The notes beneath the pieces are model-generated. The model ran no database searches, was not told where the DNA came from, and saw only the letters and a list, made by a program, of their open reading frames with translations. A DNA stretch of 64,000 nucleotides, taken from assembly GCA_963931925.1 (NCBI GenBank), contig OZ007569.1, positions 42,998,521 to 43,062,520 of the forward strand. Direction: 5' to 3'. The position numbers and the translations under genes are program-made. Positions 23,340 through 36,100 of this stretch are shown here, one piece after another. Every line of letters begins with the position of its first letter. Position 1 is the stretch's first letter. Source of the DNA: Onchidella celtica (taxonomy: Eukaryota > Mollusca > Gastropoda > Systellommatophora > Onchidiidae).

Positions 23340-24060
23340 AGGAACCAAAAAGTAATTGTCAAAAAATTGATGTATCATGAAAAAAAAAAAATTCATGGAA
23401 CTTTTGTTAACAAATCAATAAAAATTAAAGAGAAAAAGTCCAGACTTTTCAGTTTCTGATTTGCATTCGAAGGTTAACGAATGATCTGTTAGATGATCCT
23501 TCAGACCAAAGGGCACGTTCGCTAGTAAGGAAAGCCTAACAATCGGTCACCTGGTCGATTTTGAATGAACATTTTTTCTTGTCTTTACTCTATGTAAGAT
23601 GTTTCTAAATATGATTTTGATGCCTATCAAAAGGATCGATGGAGTTATTCGAGGCTATATTTTCGGTGTTTTTTTTTTAATTGCATTATTCACAAAATGT
23701 AACTTTCTTTTTCTATTTTACAGAAATTTCGAATTAGTTCAAATGATGTTCAAAGGTTATAAAATTTGGTTTATGTCATGTAATTTAAAAAAAAAAAAAT
23801 TTTCAGAGGGTTTTTCCAAAATTAAACGTGGTCCGGAAATTACTGGGTTTTGTTGTGTACTGAAAATTTGAGGACTCGTGAAAAGACTAAGGTGAACATT
23901 CTCGGACAAAATGCACTTTAATTAAACAAGAAAATGGTGAAGAAAAGATCTAAATTCGTTTTGCGGCTATTTTGACTTATAAAATTGGGTTTTTAAAAAA
24001 AATGGACGGGACTATTATTTCTATTTAACTTAATAACATTCTTATTGTTATTGTTATGAC
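23340..24060. other. No gene recognised
   Basis: AT-rich DNA with A/T homopolymers near 23379, 23669 and 23787. Confidence 0.5.
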
Positions 24061-24139
24061 AATGTAATTTTTGTGACCAGCCCTAACCGTTCGCACTCCA
24101 TCGTGAAAATAGACACCTCGGAAACTATAACAGCCAAAA

Positions 24140-24345
24140 TACATATATTGAAGAAATTTACTACTTTCTGGCGAACGTGCACTCGAGGGGTTTATTTGCA
24201 TGATGAGATTAAACATTACTTGGAACAACAAGGTCGGCACGAAGTGATACTTTTTGATTTTCATAGAGGTGCTTCATTTGATAATAGAGACGATGGATAT
24301 CAATTTAGTTTTGGCATATGCCCAGGCCTGTGCAAAGCTGACAAT
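24140..24345 (+). pseudogene. Possible PI-PLC X-domain fragment
   Basis: The frame reads HDEIKHYLEQQGRHEVILFD-FH. This resembles the D-E-I-x2-FL-x3-P-EVVILDF-H segment of PI-PLC X-domain (PLCXD-type) proteins. There are no convincing splice sites and the flanking residues do not fit the family, so this looks like an isolated relic. It may also be chance similarity. Confidence 0.25.
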
Positions 24346-24589
24346 AGACCCGGGCCAGGTGGGAGATGTAGACCCCTATTTCAAACCTCTCATCGAGTAT
24401 TTTTATAATTAGTGCTAAATACACCCAAAATCGAGCACGCGCGAGTACTTTATGGATGGCCCCTTCAGATGGACTTTCCTGGTCTCTATTAACTGAAGGG
24501 CCTGACTCAATAATTTCTGTTGCAAGGCCAAACTGCGGTCATTGGGAATGTTAATAAATAGGTCAAATGTTTACAACTCTACCTGTCTT

Positions 24590-24940
24590 GGGGACAAGGT
24601 GGTCTAGAGGCAAGGTGCTCGCCTCTCATGCCAAGGGTCCCGGGTTCTAAACCCGGGCAGTGCAGGCATGTTAGAAAGTGGATTTTTCTCATATTTTCTC
24701 AAGTCCCTGGTCCTATTGGGGGGTAGGATCGAGTAGTTCTTGGAAATTGGATTTTTCTCATATTTTCAAGTCCCTGGTCCTATTGGGGGGTAGGATCGAG
24801 TACCTAGTCTTCTCGGATAAGGACGAAAAAATTCGGAGGGCCCGTGTGCATGTTGCGTACGTTAAAGATACCTTGGCAGTTGGAAATCGTAAAGAGCAAG
24901 CCGAAAGGCCGCTGCCCGGGCAAAATTGAAATTAATAGAT
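24590..24940 (+). mobile_element. tRNA-derived SINE (family S1), 3'-truncated copy
   Basis: The head has an A-box (TGGTCTAGAGG, 24600-24610) and a B-box-like gggttctaaacc (24642-24653). The body matches the reverse complement of 56690-56966: CTATTGGGGGGTAGGATCGA, TTCTCGGATAAGGACGAAAA, GTTAAAGATACCTTGGCAGT, CGTAAAGAGC. A segment of about 66 bp (from ggatttttctcatattttc to ggatcgagta) is tandemly duplicated. It is not a functional tRNA gene. Confidence 0.8.
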
Positions 24941-26518
24941 TAAAATTTATCCATATCATCTCCCCCCCCCCCCCCCCCGCCAGAACAAGAAATAATAAAA
25001 CAAGTAAAGTGAGGTGTAAATGATAAGGGCAGCGAACCTCCTAAAATAAAGGCCTCAAATCAACTCTACCTGATGTCCCAGCGCTCCTTAGTCCCGGTCT
25101 GAATGTACCCACGTTTTTTCGGCTGCTGCGTCAGTCAGGGCTTTAAGTTCTAAGCACATGCTGGGTCACATTTAACAGCAGCCGACGCGAGTCGTGATCT
25201 GCAGTAGCTGCTGGACTGCCACCCCAGCAGTTCCTACCGTTCCAGTTCTCAGACACCCTGTAGAGACAAAATTAGCGTGAGGTTACACGTTTGTGAAAGA
25301 GTTCCTCAAGTCCCGACCACCCAGTTAAGACCACCCTATCTCTCATTCTAATCCTATCCATAACCCTGTGATTCTTAACCCTGTCTATTACTCTTTCAAA
25401 ACAAAAAATCTATAGAGAATTGAAATAATTCAAGGTAATCGAACCGTAAGGAACTCTCCACAAGTTGAATTGTTTTGAATATCCATGCCCAACTACCACG
25501 CTTTTCTAAGGTAAAATACACCGACTCAGGCGAAAGCATGGCCACGTAAATACGTTAGGCTTTTCTGATGAGTTGGTCAAACCACTCAAAACGGCCACAT
25601 GCCAAAAGGCATGATAAAAACATATCACAATGATATGCGCCTAATTGTTCAGTCTCACCATAATTCCTAAGATTTCATATAACTGGCATTTTACAATTGT
25701 CGCACACTGTTACCGCATTCATACCCTAGGATTCGCACATGAAATAATTATGCTGTTTGTTATAGACGGCTCTACCTGGGAGTAGTGTTCCCTCTGAGCT
25801 GTAAGCATGTGCTTTGCCATACTCGTTTTGCAGCCAAAGCACCAAGGAAATGAATGCACAAATTTGTTACCCAAAAATGTTATCTTAGCCAACTATCTCC
25901 TTAAATCCCAACTAAAGACGTTACTTTTTATATTAAACGTGCCAATATTATTATTAGCCACGAGAAACAGGTTGCACCAAATTATCTTGAAAGAATTTTA
26001 AGTTTTACACGTGCACGAGCAGCCATTGTCCACATACTTTTGTCACTCACAGGGAACAAAATTGTACAACATAAGATTTTTGCCCACACACTGACTTCCG
26101 AAAAAACAACAACAGAGGAACTGGGCGATCTCCTTCGCTCTGATCTCACTAACTGAGATCTATCAAAATGCAGGAAACAATAATTATGAATGACGATCCA
26201 AAAGAACAACAACGTGAACTTACATCGTAGAGGCATCCAAGACTTTGAATGAACTGCAAAAATCTTTCTCTTTCTTGTACCGATGTTGTCGACATGAGGT
26301 AAAATGGTGGACTGACTGAAGTCTAACCACGTGTCATCTGCCGGCCTTGGCAGAGACCGAAACTCTCCGTGTATTCCGTAAGCTACTACTTCAAAAACTG
26401 TTCACCATTGACACCAGTAAACAAGTATTAGTACAAGAAAAAAAAAATTGAGAGTCCAGTTTTTAACCCTTTTCGTCCCAAAGCCGGTAAGTTATGATTA
26501 GAGGTCATTCATCTATAT
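24941..26518. other. No gene recognised; poly-C run
   Basis: A run of 18 C starts at 24961. The rest is AT-rich with no recognised family. Confidence 0.45.
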
Positions 26519-26983
26519 CTATACTATATATATTTGTGGACTTGAGATTTTTGTGTGCGCCTATCTCAGAAACCACTGACCAGATTGGGGCCAAATTTGG
26601 CATGGAATCTTTTTATGATTTATCGGAGGTTCTTAGCCTATTCAGATGTTCGAAATCGGTGTAGTTTTTTTTATTGGAAATTTATTGTTTCGCCATCATT
26701 TAGATCTATTTCGAGTCATGGTTCGCCATTTTAAGGTTTCGTTATCACTTCCTGCGATGTGTTCACTATCAAACACACCCGTGCGCAAATCATGCTGTTG
26801 TACGGGATGCGTAGGATGTCAACTCACAAAGGTAGAGCAGTAAGACTTATTTAAAAACAAACAAACACAAGTAAAATAAACAAATAGGAACAGGCCAGAT
26901 CAAGCAGGTCCATAATAACCACCCAGAACTGAAACCAATATTCAAACCGATTTATGCCGGGCATGGCCGAGGGCCTCAGTTAG
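26519..26983 (+). mobile_element. Non-autonomous Helitron-like element
   Basis: The 5' end is TC followed by a TA-rich stretch and CTCAGAAACCACTGACCAGA, then CCAAATTTGGCATGGA, a block common at Helitron 5' ends. The 3' end has a short GC hairpin (GCCGGGCATGGCC) about 10 bp before the terminal TTAG, followed by T, close to the CTRR-T rule. The 3' 240 bp match 30617-30862. Confidence 0.6.
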
Positions 26984-26989
26984 TAAAGT

Positions 26990-28090
26990 ATACATGTGCG
27001 CTCGATTTTTGGCTGGTTTGTTCTTTTTTTTTTTTTTTTACCCCCGCCCCTCCCACCTTTCCACTAGCGTAGCGTACTACCAAACGAACGGTGACTATCT
27101 ATGATAAGCCCTTGATGTTTTAAAACTTTTGAGTGACATTTGGAATAGACTATTTGACATGTTTCAACAGATACATAACCTATATTCGATTTTAATGTAA
27201 TTGTACAATGCATTTTGCCCCCCCAAAAAGATAAGGCATAAATAATCAAAATCAAATTCCTCAATTCATTGGCATAATTATTTAAAACTTACATAATTAT
27301 TCTCCAAAACCCCCCCCCCCCCCCCCCGATGTAACCGTTTCATATGCAATGGTCTTTCAAGACTCCGGGAGAGAGGGAGAGAGAGAGAGGAAGAAAGAGA
27401 AAAAGAGAGAGAGAGAGAGAGAAACCGGTGTCAATGGAATAGAAGATGCATTTAAGTTACTTTAATAGCAACGAAATATTGTAAAAATATTCTAACCTGA
27501 AGCTCGATTTTTGTATCATTTCTGCATTATTCCTTACTACGTATAACCTTTTCTTTATAGCACATTTTGACTTTAACAGCAACACCGTGCGTATGTTGCG
27601 CACTAATGCACATGGGAGACTGTATTTAACACGCGTTCAGTTTGGTGCGATTTCTTTGCCAACCGTTCGTGGAATGCGGAGGTTACTAAACTATGATATT
27701 CTGAGAGGGAAAGTGCAGCCAAAACACTTCCATCTTCCACTGGAAAATGGAACCTCATGAACATCTATATTCATTGGCAGTTGGACAAGAGAGAATACTT
27801 CCTTCAGTAATCGAACACTGCGGTGAGTGTGTCTCCCATTGTCTTTGTTATCACTCCCAGAATACATCGTCCAAGCCGATAGTATCAACTCATTTAAAAA
27901 CAGGCTTCACAGATATTGGAAACATCGAGATGGGTCACTTACTAGCATTAGCTATCCAGACCCATTAATCCATAGGTATAGGTAGGTATCTTTCTCAATG
28001 ATCCAGACTGCACTAATCTTGATCGAGTTTTTGTTTCAACATGCATAGACGGCGACAGAATAGAGTCTAGATCTAGGTGGGAGAGAAGGT
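26990..28090. other. No gene recognised; T, C and GA tracts
   Basis: Holds T14 (27026), a poly-C run of about 19 (27309) and a GA microsatellite (27370-27423). Confidence 0.5.
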
Positions 28091-28094
28091 ACTA

Positions 28095-28215
28095 AAAGAA
28101 TATAAAAAGTGATTTTTGTTTTTATTAGGGGGATTGGAGGGAGGGAGGGAGGGGGGGGGGGCTGGTTTCGTCTTGTCTAACGACACAAACGACAAAGGAA
28201 ATGCCAGAAAGATGT
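28095..28215 (+). repeat. Interspersed repeat shared with 35196-35282
   Basis: Both contain AAAGTGATTTTTGTTTTTAT, a G-run of variable length, CTGGTTT-GTCTTGTCTAACG, ACACAAA and GAAATGCC. Family unknown. Confidence 0.55.
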
Positions 28216-28498
28216 TGTCACAAGGCATTGACGAGATAAGAAGGCATGACGAACGAAATAACGCCAGTAATGAAAATAAAGAACAGAAGAATGTCTAGAT
28301 CTAGTGACCAAGGAAGGAAAAGAAAAAAGGAAAAGGGACGAAGGACGGTATGAAGAGATGGGAAGAAACAGGACGGGTAGAACCCACCAGAAGATCCAGT
28401 GTCAAAGAGAAACAGAGAAACGTCTACGGGATTTTTACTTGTGTGTTCTGCACGGCATACAAAGTTTCAATAATGCCATTCAGTATTACAGTCCCACA

Positions 28499-28570
28499 GA
28501 ATGACAAGGTTCTAACCCCCTTCCGTCAACTTTTGAGAAATCGAGGATTGAAGTTTCATGTGATCATGGG
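28499..28570 (-). repeat. Half-copy of the AGAATGACAAG MITE family
   Basis: Reverse complement of the right half of 55052-55299, with GAATGACAAGGTTCTA and CGTCAACTTTTGAGAAAT. Confidence 0.55.
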
Positions 28571-28740
28571 CTTTTAGAGCAAAGTATTTTTTTTTTTCTT
28601 TTTAGCAATACTTTCAAATTACACACCGAATTTGCTAGACACTTTGGCACACAGTGGAGACGGCCCGCAGAAGTAGTGTGTAGTGTGTAACTCAGTTCAG
28701 TCAAAAACTGGAGATAAAACCTGGGAAATCTAAGGGGCCG
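28566..28740. repeat. Interspersed repeat shared with 14876-15090
   Basis: See the entry at 14876; same order of blocks. It is directly adjacent to the MITE half-copy, suggesting that both belong to one larger element. Confidence 0.45.
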
Positions 28741-28951
28741 ATTGTCTTCCTTTCTTTAGTTTAACTTCTTGTGTTATCGACCTTCCCCCCCCCCCCCCCC
28801 GCAGTCTTCTCTCTTTCACTCACATTTTTGTTTGTTTGTTTGTATTATATCTGTTCATCCCCTCAGAAAAAAAACCTCTTAATCTATGTGCAGATTCAGC
28901 ATTGATAGCCCCGCGCCTGGAAGACGAAATATTTAAGTTCCAGTTGGTGAG

Positions 28952-29009
28952 ATGGAAGTAAACAGAAACGTGTTGACTGGAAGTGTCGGTGTGCGTGGGC
29001 TAAGTCCGG
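28952..29009 (+). CDS. Weak candidate for the receptor's first coding exon
   Basis: An ATG opens 19 codons (MEVNRNVLTGSVGVRGLSPG once joined) and reaches a good donor GTAAGA in phase 1, which is exactly the phase required by the exon at 29985. However, the peptide is not a signal peptide, which every Cys-loop subunit needs, and no promoter is evident. The real signal exon may be elsewhere between about 24 and 29.9 kb. Confidence 0.2.
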
Positions 29010-29984
29010 GTAAGACCATGAAACCTAAGCAGTTTTGAGTTTTGGTTGAGTTTACTGTGAAAGTTAGTTTGTTTCATTGTTTATTTGTCTGCTTGCTGTA
29101 GGAGAGAGCTCGATCTCATGTTTTCTCTGACATTTGCATTTAACGAGGGTTGTTGTTAAAACGGACGCGCCATAGTCGTGAACTGGCATTTCCTATGTGC
29201 GTGATTACATTAAAAATTATTTCGAACAGCCAAACTGTCTCAATATGGCGGTAAAGATACATAAAATACGTTCATTCTCATTGTTAAACATAGCGGTTAA
29301 AATCTTCCTGGCTTCGTGGACTGTTTGGAAGAAAACTTGATGCCGTCGACGCTTCTGCCATTCAATAGATCAGTTAGTCTGTGAAAAGGTGTGCCAAGCC
29401 TTGAGATAAGGGTCCACTCCTTCCTTACATAAATTATGACACACCTTACTTATAGGTTATAGCCACAGTCCCTTTGAGGATTCCAACACCGTTCAGTCCC
29501 TACTATAAATGATGGCTGAAAAGAGTTAAGACCGTAGTTGCATTTAGGACAATGTAATAATAAAATTCCATGTCCTTGCTAGATCTTCTCAAGGAATATT
29601 ATAATTTATGTAGCTATAGGCAATTGTGTGCGCCAGCTATAAATTTTTTCATCCAACCTCTGGGGCTCTTCACAGCCCCTAATTAATTGTTTCAAAATTT
29701 ACCAAACTTTCGTTCAAAAATAGATTATTTTAAGATGTTCGGGAAAGAGGAACACTGGGGAATTTCCCCGACACCCAATAAACTATTCAAACATGGTGAA
29801 ATCTGGCCTTCTGTGTGATTTCGCGTGCCTACCGCCCTTGAGTCTGTTTGGTTAATTTTTTTTTTTTAAATGCAAAGTAATCCAACATTACCAGAAATTC
29901 AGATTTGAACTTCCAGTATTAATTTCCACACTGGGTGAATACTGAAGTTTTTGTGATTGAAAAGCTGTTAAAATTCTCTTTCAG
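29010..29984. other. No other feature seen; presumed receptor intron
   Basis: AT-rich DNA leading to the first certain receptor exon. No repeats were recognised. Confidence 0.4.
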
Positions 29985-30127
29985 GCATTACTGAAAACTT
30001 TCAATACGCGAGAAAGCTGAGATTCGATTTGTTGACCAACTACAGTACGGAAATCTTGCCTGTCCGCAACCAGAGTGCTCCTGTAGTCGTTACTGTTGGA
30101 TTCTATCTGATCATGTTACAGCAATTG
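29985..30127 (+). CDS. Receptor exon: N-terminal helix and strand 1
   Basis: The acceptor is ctctttcag; phase 1 in, phase 0 out at donor GTAAGT. It encodes ARKLRFDLLTNYSTEILPVR, then NQSAPVVVTVGF. LL-NY-x5-PV-N-S is the hallmark opening of nicotinic subunits. NYS and NQS are potential N-glycosylation sequons. Confidence 0.93.
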
Positions 30128-33100
30128 GTAAGTTTTGGTGACAATCTATATCAATAAAAGTGAAACCTTACGACTATTGCAGCGCACCTTTCGCTACTCC
30201 TCTGTTAATGCTGATTCGGTGGCCCTCAGATTTTATACAACGCTTAGTATAGACTGGCGTCGTGTCCCCGGCACAGAAAATAAAATAATTAATAACTCGC
30301 AAAACGTTTGTATTAGTTTCTAGGTTGCGACACATTGGCGTTCGATCTATTTTTTCGGCAAATTAATGTAACTAAGATTGGTTCCGGTATAGACTGTCAC
30401 ACTCACAAAACAACTTCCGGTTAGGACTGGTTTGAATGATGAGATTGAGTTCTAAGACTATCAAGTATGAAACTTTGTGTGTTCTCAATGTGCCTAGACT
30501 GGGAAAAAGAAAGGGCCTGGAATTGGGAGATTGACGCTGCAGGGCCAAAAGTACAGGTTTGTGTTTTCAATATGCCTAAGAAAATATTGTAATATTTCTT
30601 TTCCATTAACACATGAGGTTATCACTTCCTGCGATGTGCAAACAAACTAACCCGTGCGCAAATCATAGCCATTTGACGGATGCTGGCGGGACGCGCAGGA
30701 CGTCAACGCGCAAGGGGAGAGCAGTAAAACGTATCTAAAAACAAACAAACAAAAATAAAATAAAGCTAAACGAATGGGCAAAATGAAGCAGGTCCATAAT
30801 AATCACCCAGAACTGAAACTAATAAATCGATTTATCCCGGGCTGGGCCGGGAACTCAGCTAGTAGTATCATAAATCCAGTGTATATAACAACTATGCAGT
30901 GTCTACTGAATTTAACAGCCATCGGATTTCGACAACCATTGGGTTTTTCCTGAATTTTGGCAAAGATTTTGTTTTCTCGGACTTCGGAAGTTATGCTGTA
31001 TTCATACGCCGATTATTTTGACCCTGTTGCACTTCAGTAAAGTGACAAGCCCTCTTTGTTTCAAAATCGCTTTGACCTTTCGGCGTTCAAAATCTTGAGT
31101 CACGTGTAATGATCTTCCAAAAATTACGACTGTTTTTGGCATATATAACTGGGGTTATAATGTTGCAAAATCACACTGACACACTTACTTTGTCATCTGG
31201 TAATCAAGAGTCCAAATCTGACCATTTTCGGTGATTATATTGAACAAGTGAATAGATAGAGAAAGTGAAGTAATTCTGAAAGGCGCAAACTGGCCATTAT
31301 CATCCTGACGAGCCGTTATAGACAAACTCTAACTCATTCAAATGAACAGACGATGGAACATGGTATCTGTAATGTTTGAAGCATGCCATTGTATAATTAT
31401 TGTAATTGTTATTCTTTATTAGTCAAAGGGACACCACTATGATATTACCATACCAACTATAATTGGAGAGTTATGAAACTTGAGGAGGAAAAAAAAGAAA
31501 ATAAACATGGCTGCCGTCAGACCACAAATCTAAACTGTGTCTGTCGCAAATCCCAGACTGGGAGATGTAATAAATTATAACAAGACAACAATCACGAACG
31601 AACACGTATAACACTTAACAGAACAACCCATCAGACTCACACATTTATTAAACATAAAGATAAAGATAACAGTGAATTGACATACAGTATATCAGTCTAT
31701 TCAACTGCCGTCCAACGGCCTTCTTCCCTCAAGCACTCTCCCTCGGGTCCACAACCCGGTAGTTACTTTTAAAGACACTTCGGCTTCAGCCTCTCCACTC
31801 AATGTCTTAATAACACAGTATTTCTTTCGCACCGCAGTCTCTCAATAGCACCTCCCTATGGCAATAACACCTGAGCATTCCAAGAGCTCCTCAACATGGC
31901 AATAGCACGTTAATAGTTCAATTCCCATTAATATCACAATAGCACAGTCGTATATCACTATCACATGTAGTACATCTTAAGAGCACATTAACAATTATAT
32001 ACACATCCCTGTCTGTAGCCAGACTGCCACGACTCATGCGCCGCTCCTGTCCTGCTCGACAGCTTCACTCCACTGGGCTATGCGTAGCCTTCGGCCCTAT
32101 GCTGGCCTATCCCCTGTGCTCACCGCGGGTGGCGTCTCTGCCCGACCCCGGCACCTACAAGAAGAACATTACATTGGTATAATACCATACCATTTCTAAC
32201 CACTTCACCCCTCATTACAAACCATGAAGCGTACACACAATAGTCCACCTTTCACTCACCAGACATCTTACGGTAACACACCTCCACCGTACCACACAGC
32301 ACTCACTCTCGCTACGAATCCATGAACCTAACTTACATCTATCGCTCATGGCGCACATTTCTATACACAGTAATCACTGACTTCCACATTCCTCACATAT
32401 ACTTATTTACATCATGGTCATAGGAGAATATAGTACATCAATCATCATAATTATAAATCCTAGTTCAACCTACCAGTCATCACTGGAAAACACACAACAA
32501 TCTCCCGACTGCTCTGATCTCACGTCTGTCCCCTGGGACCTCTTAACTTGCAGTGACTTTTCACTACACAAGATTTACCTCATCGCCTTCACTTTACTCA
32601 CGTCTTGCACGCTTCCACGCTAACTAACAGAAGTCAATATAGGTGAGCAGCCTCACTATCCCGTGAGTCAATCCCTCACTTCCATGCCCCCGTAATCCTT
32701 GAATCCCGCTCACTCCACTCGTGACAGTGTCTTTCAATCAATCTTAATCATAACAATCCTACAGTATCTAAACCTTATAACTTCGCAAACGCTGAACAGA
32801 TCTTCGCTTTTGTGATGTTTTGTTTATTTCCAGAACATAAAGCAACAACATATGATTGCCAACAGTTATTTGAAAATTGTAAGTACAAATTGTGATGTTT
32901 GAGTTCATTTGACATTAAATGCAAGTGATACATGCCCTGGACAATACGCGAATAGTGGTTAGAAGACGAACTACAGTACTGTTCTTCAAAAAAAAAAAAA
33001 AAAAATTCATTCTTGCTGTGCCAAGTAAACGTTAAGAAGAAACCCAACTATGCAACTATTCGGCCATTCACCACGCTTTACACAGTAGTATTTTTTTGAA

Positions 33101-36100
33101 ACGGTTAATACCAATTTATTTTTAAGATGAGAGGGCATTAAAATAGGTGTGGCATTAATAAGTATATTTGAAGCCAAAATATTAGTGAACTAAAATGCTT
33201 TGCGTACGCAGAAAAACGTGATAGAAAAATAAAAAAATATGGTATAGCAATAAGATTGTGAAACCAGGATTTTCGTGAAATCCCTGAACATTTCACTAAT
33301 TTCATGCAAAACTTCGTTTTGGTCAGGGGTTTAATGGAATCCCTAAACTCTGGGTGGCGAGGAAGGGGGGAGGGGAGGGGAGTATCTCATGAATTCATTA
33401 CATAAAACGACCAGTGATTCACAAAATCCCAGAATCACTGTGACAACAATCATGAATATAATAATAGTAATAATATACTCATGATCAAAAGAAACGCGAA
33501 AATAATATTTCATGAAAATGCCATGTATCATTATAGGCCACAGGCTATCTTTCCATGACAAAGTTTTGGCAAACAAATTCAGTGAAGTAAAGAGCATTAA
33601 AGGTAGATTAGTTTTACTATCGCCTTTTTAAATCCAACCAACTACTCACGTGTCACTCAATACAGGAAGTCAATATTGTATGTGACCACCATTTGCCTGG
33701 ATGACTGCGTTGCATCTCTGGTACATAGTCGCCACAAGATTGTTCGTGAGGTGCCTGGGAACATTTCTCCATTCATCCAGAAGAGCTGCCTGTAGCTCCT
33801 GGGCCATTCCAGGCCGTGGTTGTGTCCCCTTGGGGCGCCTTTCCAATTCATCCCAAAGATGTTCTATGGGATTCAAATCCGGACTACAGGCTGGATCTGG
33901 CAGAAGAGGGATTCCATGGCGTTGTAGAATGTCTTGCGTAGCTCTTGCAGTGTGCGCCCGTGCATTATCTTGTGTTAAAGTGAAGTTTGCATGTCGATGG
34001 AAAAAAGGATGATGTGTGGTCTCAGAATTTCTTTGATGTGGCGCTGCGCAGTGACTCCATTTCAATGTCCTTAGCCTTGATTTTGGAAGAATACTGGCCC
34101 TATGATCTGGTTTTGAGCAATTCCACCCCACAGCATCACTCGAAGTCCTCCCCATCTGTCCCTTTCGAAAACACACTCATCCAAGAAACGTTCACCTGTC
34201 CGACGATACACTTGGAATCTGTTGTTTGCATTGTCTATGCAAAAGAGGCTCTCATCGGTGAACAGGATTCTCGACCACTCTCTCATGCGCCAGTTCATGT
34301 GCCTTTGTGCCCAGTTAAGACGATCCAGGTGATGCTGAGGAGGAATAGCTCCTCCATATGGTCGCCGACATTGAAGATTCTGATCGCGGAGTCGGTGGCG
34401 CACAGTATGTCAACTGATGCGTTGTCCATGCACACCAATAAGGTTTCTAGCGGTCTCTGCTGCAGTAGTAAAGCGATCGGTCACATGGCGGCGAATAATT
34501 TGGCGATCTGCACGTGCATCCGTTATCCTCGGGCTGCCACTTCTCAGCCTGTCTGTTGTTGAGTGATTTTGCTGAAAACGTTCTCGAAGGCGATAAATCG
34601 TCGAGATATGGACACATAAGACAGTCGCAACCACCTGTGGTCGATCTCCCGCCTCTAATCGCCCTATAGCTCTTTCTCGATTTTCCACACTTAGGCGAGG
34701 CATCGTTGTTGTGGCTTAATTCAGAAAGACAGACTACAAATTTGAGTTTCCCTTTTATACCCATGTCTGAGTGAGTACTAATCATCTTTTGTTATGCACT
34801 TTTCACGCAACGTCCATACTCCCACGTGCTTTTGTGTCAACAAAACTTCAAGGAGCATAACTCTCAAAATTAGAGAGTGACCTAAATTCCTTTGCTTGTA
34901 AACGTTGCAGTGATCTCTCTGGTGTTGAATGAATAGGATATTTTTATGACAGGGTACATTATTCTATGAGAAAATAATCATGAAAGTTTTCGCGTTTCTT
35001 TTGATCATGAGTACATTTGTTTTTCTTTATTCAACTCCAAGCAAATGTAGTGGATAAAATAAAAAAAAGTTCCTGTTTTTTTATATTTTTTTACATGCAA
35101 TCAACAATCGTGTCTATTTATTGCATCAGTTGACACCATGGTGGCACATAGAGTTGCGATTTCACTTTGCCTTAGAGCACTTGCAGTGACTTGTTTAGCA
35201 AAAGTGATTTTTGTTTTTATTTGGGGGATGGGGGGGCCTGGTTTGGTCTTGTCTAACGACACAAAAGAAATGCCCCAAAGAAGTGCCGTAGAGCACTTGC
35301 AGTGATTTGTTTAGCAAGGCTTTGAACCCCTTCCGGGCTCAATTTTTCGAATGAAAAAGAAAGACTCTCGCCCTGAAAGTGTCCACTCCGTGCGGTTAGC
35401 ATGACTTTCCATGTGAAATCGGAAATTTCCCTTAATAAAATAAAATTAAAATGTGACTTAAAATGGTTTTGTTTACGCTTCTTTATCTTTTATCTGCGCA
35501 AGTTATGACAAATATTTTACTTGATGCATTTATTTTTTTATGTTTTCATACTTGTATCCGTACGCTGTCTGATATGAGCGAACTTTTTAATGGATCCAAT
35601 GCCCCGAAAAAGGGGATGAGGCCTGACTCTGAAGTGCCGTATTTCAATTCAAAAGATAGGATACCATTTCAAGCACGATTCAAAATATAGGAAACGTATC
35701 GTCATCCCAACTCAGCTTTTATGAAAATTGTGTGAAGTCATCGGCACAAAATTCCATTGGAAGAACGAAATCTAGTTACGATGAAATCATGGGCACAAAA
35801 TTTCAGCAAAATCTAGTCTAAGTGGGAATTTCTAGACACTTTCAAGGAACCGGAAATATTAGTGAAAGAGAAAAACAAAAATCTACTTCACTTTTAGTTT
35901 GTTTTGCAGCTTCCAGGTGTGTCCGCCTTCTTGCTGGATGTAAAGTGCAGGGGCATTGACAGAGGAAATGAAAAAGATTCAACTTTGGAAGAAATAAAAT
36001 TGATTTTGAAGTAGACTTCAGGATGACTGTCATTATCCTTGTTATTAATTTTCCACAAAACGGCAACAACCCCGTTACAAGTCTCAGCCCGGAAGAAACA

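Noticed and set aside
22531-23396. Ser/Leu/Pro-rich proteins up to 268 residues on the - strand
   Set aside because: All derive from the polypurine tract; three frames are open at once, which is a composition effect.
24590-24665. Functional tRNA gene
   Set aside because: Pol III boxes are present, but a clover-leaf with paired acceptor stem is not evident, and the same head begins a second, dispersed copy at 56966. It is a SINE.
33987-34562. 191-residue plus-strand protein
   Set aside because: It is the antisense of the Tc1 transposase gene.
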